Of a stretch of 9,326 nt of DNA, positions 1-6,223 are shown in pieces (position 1 is the first letter of the stretch; each line of letters starts with the position of its first letter). The DNA comes from Prado023 sp032123675 (GTDB lineage: Bacteria; Actinomycetota; Actinomycetes; S36-B12; CAIYMF01), in the NCBI GenBank assembly GCA_032123675.1, contig JAQBEX010000213.1, positions 1 to 9,326 on the forward strand, written 5' to 3'. A model generated the notes under the pieces. That model saw nothing but the letters and a program-made list of their open reading frames with translations. It did no database searches and had not been told where the DNA came from. The translations under genes were made by a program, and so were the position numbers.

Positions 1-1
1 C

Positions 2-841
2 TTCGAGGAGATCGGGAAGTTTCGGGCGGCTCGTCGGATCTGGGCTCGATGGATGCGCGACCACTTCGGCCTGGGATCGCCGCGGGCCCAGTGGATGCGC
101 TTCCACACCCAGACCGCGGGCGTGAGCCTCACCGCTCCGCAGCCGGACAACAACATCGTGCGCACCGCCATCGAGGCATTGGCCGCGGTCCTGGGTGGCA
201 CCAACTCCCTGCACACCAACGCGTTGGATGAGGTGCTGGCACTGCCCAGCGACCGGGCCGCCCAGATCGCCCTGCGCACCCAACAGGTGATCGCCGAGGA
301 GACCGGGGTGGCCAACGTCGCAGACCCGCTGGGCGGCAGCTGGTACGTCGAGGCCCTGACCGACCGGATGGAGGCCCAGGCCGAGGAGATCTTCGCCCAG
401 ATCCTCGAGTTGGGAAGGGACCGGCATCCCGACGGGGCGCACCCGATCGGGCCGATCACCTCCGGGCTGCTGGCCGGTATCGAGTCCGGCTGGTTCACGG
501 GCCTGATCGCGGATGCTGCCTTCGACCACCAGCTCGCCGTGGAGGACGGTCGAAAGCGGGTGGTCGGGGTCACCGTCAACACGGATGCGATCGAGAGTCC
601 GCTGGAGATCCTGCGGGTCTCCCACGAGGTGGAGCGCACGCAGGTCGAGGAGCTGGGTCGGCGGCGGGCCGAACGCGATGCTGCCGCCGTCGAGAAGACC
701 CTGGTCGCGCTTGCTGAGGCGGCTGGCACCCAGGCGAACCTCGTGCCGCTACTCATCGACGCTGCGCGTGCCGAGGCGACGCTGGGGGAGATGTGCGACG
801 TGCTCAGGGGCGAGTGGGGGACCTACCGGGAGCCGGTCTGA
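2..841 (+). CDS. Acyl-CoA mutase large subunit (methylmalonyl-CoA or isobutyryl-CoA mutase), 5' end outside the window
   Basis: This is the C-terminal 279 residues of an adenosylcobalamin-dependent acyl-CoA mutase catalytic subunit, which rearranges the carbon skeleton of methylmalonyl-CoA (to succinyl-CoA) or isobutyryl-CoA. The reading frame is open from base 2, so the gene starts upstream. Visible residues 31-50 (WMRFHTQTAG, then VSLTAPQPDN) and 60-72 (LAAVLGGTNSLHT) are typical of the TIM-barrel domain. Residues 92-113 (RTQQ...EE...DPLGGS) match the family signature. The protein stops right after CDVLRGEWGTYREPV. No DxHxxG cobalamin-binding domain follows, so this is a stand-alone large subunit that needs a separate small B12-binding subunit, as in the IcmA/IcmB or two-gene actinobacterial arrangement. 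The residues that separate methylmalonyl- from isobutyryl-CoA specificity (Tyr/Arg versus Phe/Gln) lie upstream, so the substrate cannot be decided. The thioredoxin-TPR gene follows 41 bases downstream on the same strand. Confidence 0.9.
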   Translation, partial: FEEIGKFRAARRIWARWMRDHFGLGSPRAQWMRFHTQTAGVSLTAPQPDNNIVRTAIEALAAVLGGTNSLHTNALDEVLALPSDRAAQIALRTQQVIAEETGVANVADPLGGSWYVEALTDRMEAQAEEIFAQILELGRDRHPDGAHPIGPITSGLLAGIESGWFTGLIADAAFDHQLAVEDGRKRVVGVTVNTDAIESPLEILRVSHEVERTQVEELGRRRAERDAAAVEKTLVALAEAAGTQANLVPLLIDAARAEATLGEMCDVLRGEWGTYREPV

Positions 842-849
842 CCCGTTCC

Positions 850-893
850 GCAGCATCGCCGTTGCAGTGGGAGAATGCTGCCATGAGCAGCAT
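850..893 (+). promoter_or_regulatory. Alternative hairpins around the thioredoxin-TPR start codon and its ribosome binding site
   Basis: The heptamer GCAGCAT occurs at 850-856 and again at 887-893, and its exact reverse complement ATGCTGC sits between them at 875-881. The middle copy can pair with the first (7 bp, 18-base loop that exposes the Shine-Dalgarno-like GGGAGA at 869-874). It can instead pair with the last (7 bp, 5-base loop holding the ATG at 883-885). The two folds exclude each other. The pairing is seen directly. Any role in controlling translation is inference, and a chance occurrence is possible in GC-rich DNA. Confidence 0.35.
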
Positions 894-1830
894 GCCTGGA
901 TACGGAGCAGTGGACCTCGGCGCATTGGCAGCGGCACGGGAGGCGCAGGCGCAGGCCGAGGCCCGGGCCACCCAGCGGACGGCCAACCCCGGAGCCGCGC
1001 CGGTCGTCATGGACGTCACCGACGCGACCTTCCAGGCCGAGGTGATGGACCTGTCGATGCAGGTCCCCGTCGTCCTGGACCTGTGGGCGACGTGGTGCGG
1101 GCCGTGCAAGACGCTGTCGCCGATCCTGGAGAAGCTGGCCGATGAGTCCGGCGGTCGATGGGTGCTGGCCAAGGTCGACGTGGATGCCAACCCGGCCATC
1201 GCCCAGGCCTTTCAGGTGCAGTCGATCCCGAGTGTGTTCGCTGTCCTCGGGGGACGTCCGATGCCCTTGTTCCAGGGTGCGCTTCCTGAGCCCCAGGTGC
1301 GCGCGTACCTGGACGAGCTGCTCAAGGTCGCTGAGTCCAACGGCATCAATGGCAGCGTGGCCGGCGCTCCCGGCGCTCCCGGCGGTCCGGCGCAGGACGT
1401 GCCCGTCGAGGAGCCGGTGGACCCGCGCATGGACGCTGCCTACGACGCGATCGAGGCAGGGGACTGGGCAGGAGCCCGGGCGGCCTACACGTCGATCCTG
1501 GACAGCGCGCCGGCTGACCCCGTGGCCAAGGCCGGACTGGCCCTCGTCGGGGTGTTCGAGCGCGTCGCCGGGGCTGATCACCTCGCTGTGCTCAGCGCTG
1601 CGGATGCCGACCCCGATGACCTGGCAGCCCAGGAGCAGGCCGCTGATGTGCTGGTCCTCGACGGGAACCCTGTCGAGGCGTTCGCACGGCTGACCGGGGC
1701 GATCCGGTTCGCCGCTGGCCCTGACCGCGACCGGCTGCGAACCCACCTGCTCGATCTCTTCGATGTCGTCGGCCCGGACGATCCGTCAGTGGCCCGGGCC
1801 CGGATCGACCTGGCCAACGCGCTGTTCTGA
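883..1830 (+). CDS. ybbN: Thioredoxin domain plus TPR co-chaperone, YbbN/CnoX-like
   Basis: The protein has 315 residues and no signal peptide or membrane segment, so it should be cytosolic. Residues 1-40 form an Ala/Gln-rich N-terminal extension. A thioredoxin fold covers about 41-150, with the active site WCGPC at 71-75 and the cis-proline at P116 (SIPSV). A Gly/Ala/Pro linker follows at 161-170, then a helical TPR-like region from about 183 (AYDAIEAGDWAGARAAY) to the end. The closing VGPDDPSVARARIDLANALF is typical of YbbN-type proteins. This family acts as a chaperone-thioredoxin that protects clients and hands them to folding machinery. C72 and C75 are the only cysteines in the protein. 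I chose ATG 883 because GGGAGA lies 8 bases upstream; the frame upstream of it is only an out-of-frame reading of the mutase gene. ATG 892 is a less likely alternative. It may be cotranscribed with the mutase. M. tuberculosis Rv1324 is, from memory, the equivalent gene beside glgB-glgE. Confidence 0.88.
   Translation: MSSMPGYGAVDLGALAAAREAQAQAEARATQRTANPGAAPVVMDVTDATFQAEVMDLSMQVPVVLDLWATWCGPCKTLSPILEKLADESGGRWVLAKVDVDANPAIAQAFQVQSIPSVFAVLGGRPMPLFQGALPEPQVRAYLDELLKVAESNGINGSVAGAPGAPGGPAQDVPVEEPVDPRMDAAYDAIEAGDWAGARAAYTSILDSAPADPVAKAGLALVGVFERVAGADHLAVLSAADADPDDLAAQEQAADVLVLDGNPVEAFARLTGAIRFAAGPDRDRLRTHLLDLFDVVGPDDPSVARARIDLANALF
1363..1389 (+). repeat. Nine-base tandem repeat coding a Gly-Ala-Pro linker
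   Basis: Two perfect copies of GGCGCTCCC (1363-1371 and 1372-1380) are followed by a degenerate third (GGCGGTCCG, 1381-1389). They encode GAPGAPGGP, the flexible linker between the thioredoxin and TPR parts of the upstream-described protein. In-frame copy changes would alter only linker length. Confidence 0.6.
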
Positions 1831-1854
1831 GACCTGCGGTCGGGCCCCGCTCAG
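1827..1854. terminator. Possible weak bidirectional terminator between convergent genes
   Basis: Only 20 bases separate the stop codon of the thioredoxin-TPR gene (1828-1830) from the glgB stop codon (complement of 1851-1853). The pentamer CTGAG (1827-1831) is the reverse complement of CTCAG (1850-1854), so the inverted repeat is built from the two TGA stops themselves. A smaller alternative stem pairs GCGG (1836-1839) with CCGC (1847-1850). There is no T-run on either side, so intrinsic termination is uncertain. Rho-dependent termination or overlapping transcript ends are equally possible. Confidence 0.25.
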
Positions 1855-4142
1855 TCGTCGATCTCCTCGACGACCTGGCCGGTCGCGACCCCCTCGTAGC
1901 GCAGCCACACCGTTGCCAACGGCGGCAGCGTCACCATGGACGACGCAGGCCGGCCGTGCCACGGGTGCTCGACTGCTTCCACGCCGCCGAAGTTGCCCAC
2001 CCCGGAGCCGCCGTAGGCCTCCGCGTCGGTGTTGAGCACCTCGCGCCAGTAGCCGGTCTCGGGCAGTCCGAGCCGGTAGTCGCCACGAACCACGGGGGAG
2101 AAGTTGGTCACGGAGGCCAGGAGCGACCCGTCAGAGCCCAGCCGCAGCCATGAGAAGACGTTGCCGGACGCGTCGTTGGCGTCGATCCACTGGAAGCCCT
2201 CTGGGGTGTTGTCCTGGTCCCACAGGGCGGGGGTGTCCTTGTAGACGCCATTCATGTCCCGGACGCAGTGCTGCACGCCGTAGTGATCCTGGTACTCGCA
2301 CAGCCACCACTCGAGGCCACGCTCCTCGCTCCACTCGGAGGTCTGGGCGAACTCCGAGCCCATGAACAGCAACTGCTTGCCGGGGTGGGACCACATGTAG
2401 CCCAAGTAGGCGCGCAGGTTGGCGTTCTTCTGCCAGCGGTCACCGGGCATCTTCTGGACCAGCGAGCCCTTGCCGTGGACCACCTCGTCATGGGAGATGG
2501 GGAGGGTGAAGTGCTCGCTCCAGGCGTAGACCATCGCGAAGGTCATCTCGTTGTGGTGCCACATGCGGTGCACCGGCTCGCGCGAGATGTAGCCCAGCGT
2601 GTCGTTCATCCAGCCCATGTTCCACTTCAGGCCGAAGCCAAGCCCGCCGAGGTAGGTCGGCCGGGTCACGCCTGGCCACGAGGTGGACTCCTCGGCGATG
2701 GTCACCACACCGGGCACGCGCTTGTAGACGGTGGCGTTCATCTCCTGGAGGAAGGCCACGGCGTCGAGGTTCTCGCGGCCGCCGTACTGGTTGGGCAGCC
2801 ACTCGCCATCCTCGCGCGAGTAGTCCAGGTAGAGCATCGAGGCGACGGCGTCCACACGCAGGCCGTCGATGTGGTACTCCTCGAGCCAGTAGATCGCGTT
2901 GGAGACCAGGAAGTTGCGGACCTCGGTACGACCGAAGTCGAACACGTAGGTGCCCCAGTCCGGCTGCTCGCCCCTGCGCGGGTCGGCATGCTCGTACAGC
3001 GCCGTCCCGTCGAAGCGCGCCAGTGCCCAGGCATCCTTGGGGAAGTGCGCCGGAACCCAGTCGAGCAGCACTCCGATACCAGCCTGGTGCAGCGCGTCGA
3101 CCACGAACCGGAAGTCGTCCGGACTGCCGAAGCGCGAGGTCGGCGCGAAGTACGAGGTGACCTGGTAACCCCAGCTCGGCGCATACGGATGCTCCGCGAC
3201 CGGCATCAGCTCAACGTGCGTGAAGCCCATCTCGGTGACGTAGGCGACCAGTTGCTCAGCGATCTCGCGGTAGTCCAGGCCAAGCCGCCACGAGCCCAGG
3301 TGCACCTCGTAGACGCTCATCGCCGCATTGATCACGTCGGTCTGTGCGCGGGTCTCGAGCCAGTCGACGTCGCCCCACTCGTAGGCCGACGTGTAGACAA
3401 TCGAGCCGGTGGACGGCGGCACCTCGGTCGCGAAGGCCATCGGGTCGGCCTTCTCCCGCCACACCCAGTCCTTGCCGAGGATCGAGAACTTGTAGGTGGT
3501 CCCGTCTCCCACGTTCGGGATGAACAGCTCCCAGATTCCGGTGCTGCCCATGGAGCGCATGGGGTGCCCGGTGCCGTCCCAGCCGTTGAAGTCGCCGACG
3601 ACACGCACGCCCTCGGCGTTCGGTGCCCACACGGCGAACGAGGTGCCGGTGATCGGGCCGAACGGGCTGTCGTAGGTGCGCACGTGCGCCCCGAGAGTCT
3701 TCCAGAGCTCCTCGTGGCGTCCCTCGCCGATCAGGTGCAGGTCGAGCTCGCCCAGCGTCGGCAGGAAGCGGTACGGATCGTCGGCCGGGATCAGACCCTG
3801 GCCGTAGTCCACGTCGATGCTGTACGCGGGCACGACGTCGCCCGGCACGACTGCCACCCAGACACCGCGGTGCTCGTGGACCATCGCGTGGCGGCCCTCG
3901 GGCGTGACCACGATCACTTCCTTGGCCAACGGCCGAAGGACCCGGATCGTCACGCCGCCGTCATGCGGATGCGCACCGAGGATCGAGTGCGGGCTGGCGC
4001 TGGCGCCGTCGACGAGCCGGTCGACGTCGCCGGTGTTGACCGGCTGGATCGCAGGACCAGCCGGCGCCGCGGTCTCCTTCGGCTTCGGCTTCGTGCTCCT
4101 CCTCGGCTTGCCGGGGTCTGCGGGGGTGTTGGACGGGGTCAT
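1851..4142 (-). CDS. glgB: 1,4-alpha-glucan branching enzyme GlgB (GH13)
   Basis: GlgB cuts an alpha-1,4-glucan chain and reattaches it through an alpha-1,6 bond, branching cytosolic glycogen. The protein has 763 residues against about 731 in M. tuberculosis. The surplus is mainly a Lys/Pro-rich, probably disordered N-terminus (about 1-35) and a short acidic tail. An N1 beta-sandwich domain lies near 40-140, a CBM48 domain near 160-265, and the GH13 barrel from about 270, followed by the C-terminal beta domain. The catalytic residues are all visible: D431 nucleophile (GLRVDAVAS), E484 acid/base (TIAEES) and D552 (PISHDEVVHG). Their spacing of 53 and 68 residues equals that of E. coli D405/E458/D526. 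I chose ATG 4142 because it overlaps the glgE stop as ATGA and has GGAGAGG five bases upstream; the longer frame to 4217 reads back into glgE. It is the last gene of the glgX-glgE-glgB operon and converges on the thioredoxin-TPR gene. Confidence 0.96.
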   Translation of the reverse strand: MTPSNTPADPGKPRRSTKPKPKETAAPAGPAIQPVNTGDVDRLVDGASASPHSILGAHPHDGGVTIRVLRPLAKEVIVVTPEGRHAMVHEHRGVWVAVVPGDVVPAYSIDVDYGQGLIPADDPYRFLPTLGELDLHLIGEGRHEELWKTLGAHVRTYDSPFGPITGTSFAVWAPNAEGVRVVGDFNGWDGTGHPMRSMGSTGIWELFIPNVGDGTTYKFSILGKDWVWREKADPMAFATEVPPSTGSIVYTSAYEWGDVDWLETRAQTDVINAAMSVYEVHLGSWRLGLDYREIAEQLVAYVTEMGFTHVELMPVAEHPYAPSWGYQVTSYFAPTSRFGSPDDFRFVVDALHQAGIGVLLDWVPAHFPKDAWALARFDGTALYEHADPRRGEQPDWGTYVFDFGRTEVRNFLVSNAIYWLEEYHIDGLRVDAVASMLYLDYSREDGEWLPNQYGGRENLDAVAFLQEMNATVYKRVPGVVTIAEESTSWPGVTRPTYLGGLGFGLKWNMGWMNDTLGYISREPVHRMWHHNEMTFAMVYAWSEHFTLPISHDEVVHGKGSLVQKMPGDRWQKNANLRAYLGYMWSHPGKQLLFMGSEFAQTSEWSEERGLEWWLCEYQDHYGVQHCVRDMNGVYKDTPALWDQDNTPEGFQWIDANDASGNVFSWLRLGSDGSLLASVTNFSPVVRGDYRLGLPETGYWREVLNTDAEAYGGSGVGNFGGVEAVEHPWHGRPASSMVTLPPLATVWLRYEGVATGQVVEEIDD

Positions 4143-6148
4143 GACATCCTCTCCAGGACGACGGCGTGGGCACAGGTGAAATTGGGGTCTAGGCGTATGT
4201 AGTTGTCGGCTCCCCACGCCCAGGTCTGGTCGGTGATCAGGTCGCGGGCCACGACGCGCTCGTCGGCTCCGAAGCCCAGCGCGGCGAGGTCCAGGTGCAG
4301 CACGCCCGCCTGGGGGCGGTTGGGATCCAGGACGCAGGCGACCACAACGACGTCATCGCCGTGTCGCTTGGACCAGGCGATCATCTGGGAGTTGTCGATC
4401 TGCTCGAAGCGCAGGTTGCGCAACTCGTGCAGGGCCGGGTGGTCGCGGCGGATCTGGTTGAGCATGGTGAGGTAGGGCACCAGGCTGGTGTGTGAGGCCG
4501 CGGCCCAGTCGCGGGGTCGGTACTGGAACTTCTCGGAGTCTAGGTACTCCTCCTTGCCGGGTGCGAGGGCCTTGTGCTCGAACACCTCGAACCCCGCGTA
4601 CACGCCGTAGGTCGGGGCCAGCAGGGCAGCCAGCGTGGCCCGGATGGCGAAGGCAGCCTTGTTCCCGGACTGGAGGAAGAACGGGTTGATGTCCGGGGTG
4701 TTCACGAAGCAGTTGGGGCGCATGTAGTTGGCGGCCTCGGTGCTCAGCTCCGTGAAGTAGGACTCGAGCTCCCACTTCGTGTTCCGCCAGGTGAAGTACG
4801 TGTAGCTCTGCTGGAACCCGATTGTGCCCAGGGTTCGCATCATCGCGGGACGGGTGAATGCCTCGGCCAGGAACAGCACATCGGGGTCCGTGGCGTAGAT
4901 GCGCGCGAACAGCACCTCCCAGAACGCCACGGCCTTGGTGTGCGGGTTGTCGACCCGGAAGATTCGCACGCCCTTGCCCATCCACAGGCGCAGGATCCGC
5001 TCGCACTCATCGACGAGCCCGTCGAAGTCGGCGTCGAAGGCGATCGGGTAGATGTCCTGGTACTTCTTCGGCGGGTTCTCGGCGTAGGCGATCGTGCCGT
5101 CGGCCCGGTGCACGAACCATTCGGGGTGCGCGGCCACCCAGGGGTGGTCCGGGGCCGCCTGCAGGGCGAAGTCCAGGGCGATCTCCAGGCCGTTGTCCGC
5201 GGCCACGGCCATGAAGTGCTCGAAGTCGGCCATGGTCCCCAGGTCGGGATGCACCGTGTCGTGCCCGCCCGCCTCAGACCCGATCGCCCACGGCGAGCCA
5301 GGATCGTCGGGTCCCGGGGTCAACGTGTTGTTCGGCCCCTTGCGGAAGGTATGGCCGATCGGGTGGATCGGTGGCAGGTACACGACGTCGAAGCCCATGG
5401 CCGCGACACCCGGCAGCCGGTTGGCAGCAGTGCGGAACGTCCCGGAGCGTGGGGGGTTGAGGGTCGCGCCCTCGGAGCGGGGGAAGAACTCGTACCAGGC
5501 GCCGTAGAGGGCGCGATCCCGCTCCACGCGCACCGGATAGGGGCCGTACCACGAGGGCAGCTCGCGCAGCGGGAAGGCCTGCAGCGCAGCCTGGACGGCC
5601 GGGGCCTCGGCGGCATACAGGCGTTGCTCCGCGGTCTCCTCGGTATCGCGCATCGCGACCGCAGCCTCGGTGAGCACCTTGCGGGCATGCTCGTTGCCTG
5701 CGCTGGCTGCCGCCCGGTCGAGGACCCGCGCGCCCTCCTCAAGCTCGAGCTCGACATCGATCCCGGCGGGCAGCTGGATCTCCGCCTTGTGCTTCCAGGT
5801 CTCGTAGGGATCACCCCAGGTGATGATGTAGTAACCCCAGTCGCCCTCCGACCCGAGCTGCACGTCGACCGTCCAGCGGTCGGGCTCGGTGGGGCCGACC
5901 TCGTGCAGCCGCCGCAGCGGAGCATCCGGGGCGCCGATCTGGAAGTCGGTGTCGGTGAACCCGGGCGGGATGAACTGGGCCTCGACGCCCATCGCGTCGT
6001 GGCCCTCCCGGAACGCGGTCACGGACACGGGGAAGGTTTCGCCGACGACCGCCTTCACGGGGTAGCGGCCGCATTCGACGACGGGGCTGACATCTATGGC
6101 AGGGTAGCGACCGATCACCTGCGTGACGGTACTACTCGGGGGCACCAC
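4139..6148 (-). CDS. glgE: Alpha-1,4-glucan:maltose-1-phosphate maltosyltransferase GlgE
   Basis: GlgE transfers maltosyl units from alpha-maltose-1-phosphate to the non-reducing ends of alpha-1,4-glucans (GH13_3). It is the ADP-glucose-independent polymerase of the actinobacterial GlgE pathway. The protein has 669 residues, close to the S. coelicolor enzyme and slightly shorter than the mycobacterial one. An N-terminal beta domain (about 1-125) and a helical insert (about 135-195) precede the catalytic barrel, which opens with GAWYEFFPRS (216-225), MGFDVVYLPPIHPIG (251-265) and PPKKYQDIYP (359-368). The catalytic residues are D400 nucleophile (FRVDNPHTK), E429 acid (FLAEAF) and D486 (VNTPD). 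Their spacing of 29 and 57 equals S. coelicolor D394/E423/D480. The start is GTG 6148 (a second GTG follows at 6145) with only a weak AGG upstream. The GTG at codon 11 is an alternative, because family similarity begins near VIGRYPAIDV. No treS or pep2 gene accompanies it here. Confidence 0.95.
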   Translation of the reverse strand: MVPPSSTVTQVIGRYPAIDVSPVVECGRYPVKAVVGETFPVSVTAFREGHDAMGVEAQFIPPGFTDTDFQIGAPDAPLRRLHEVGPTEPDRWTVDVQLGSEGDWGYYIITWGDPYETWKHKAEIQLPAGIDVELELEEGARVLDRAAASAGNEHARKVLTEAAVAMRDTEETAEQRLYAAEAPAVQAALQAFPLRELPSWYGPYPVRVERDRALYGAWYEFFPRSEGATLNPPRSGTFRTAANRLPGVAAMGFDVVYLPPIHPIGHTFRKGPNNTLTPGPDDPGSPWAIGSEAGGHDTVHPDLGTMADFEHFMAVAADNGLEIALDFALQAAPDHPWVAAHPEWFVHRADGTIAYAENPPKKYQDIYPIAFDADFDGLVDECERILRLWMGKGVRIFRVDNPHTKAVAFWEVLFARIYATDPDVLFLAEAFTRPAMMRTLGTIGFQQSYTYFTWRNTKWELESYFTELSTEAANYMRPNCFVNTPDINPFFLQSGNKAAFAIRATLAALLAPTYGVYAGFEVFEHKALAPGKEEYLDSEKFQYRPRDWAAASHTSLVPYLTMLNQIRRDHPALHELRNLRFEQIDNSQMIAWSKRHGDDVVVVACVLDPNRPQAGVLHLDLAALGFGADERVVARDLITDQTWAWGADNYIRLDPNFTCAHAVVLERMS
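4148..4154 (-). promoter_or_regulatory. Ribosome binding site of glgB inside the end of glgE
   Basis: GGAGAGG (reverse complement of CCTCTCC) lies within the last codons of glgE, five bases before the glgB ATG. Together with the four-base ATGA overlap it fixes the glgB start and points to translational coupling of the two glucan-building enzymes. Confidence 0.8.
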
Positions 6149-6223
6149 AGTGCCTGTTGATGGGTGCCCGACGACCTGCTCGTCGGCAGGACGTTCGGCG
6201 CCAGGTGGCGGTTCGCCCGCCGG
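6149..6223 (-). promoter_or_regulatory. glgX-glgE spacer with two possible RNA hairpins
   Basis: This 75-base gap is the only real break inside the operon. Read along the transcript, it first holds a 5-bp hairpin, GGCGG/CCGCC with a 5-base loop (6221 to 6207). It then holds a 9-bp hairpin with one bulged base, built from TGCCGACGA and TCGTCGGGCA around the loop GCAGG (6188 to 6165). The second ends 16 bases before the glgE GTG. Neither is followed by a U-run, so they are not classic terminators. They could mark mRNA processing, stabilise one part of the transcript or tune glgE translation. I see no convincing promoter in the gap. Confidence 0.35.

Noticed and set aside
793..882. Upstream ATG start for the thioredoxin-TPR gene inside the mutase gene
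   Set aside because: The added 30 residues are an out-of-frame reading of the mutase C-terminus; a ribosome binding site sits before ATG 883.
2268..4202. 644-codon open frame on the + strand opposite glgB
   Set aside because: It is the antisense shadow of a well-supported GH13 gene in high-GC DNA; the translation has no recognisable domain and is rich in Val/Gly/Arg/His as such shadows are.
4143..4217. Longer glgB start at 4217
   Set aside because: It would read back 25 codons into glgE in another frame; ATG 4142 has a good ribosome binding site and the usual ATGA coupling.
4574..6160. 528-codon open frame on the + strand opposite glgE
   Set aside because: Antisense shadow of glgE; low-complexity translation without motifs and no ribosome binding site of note.
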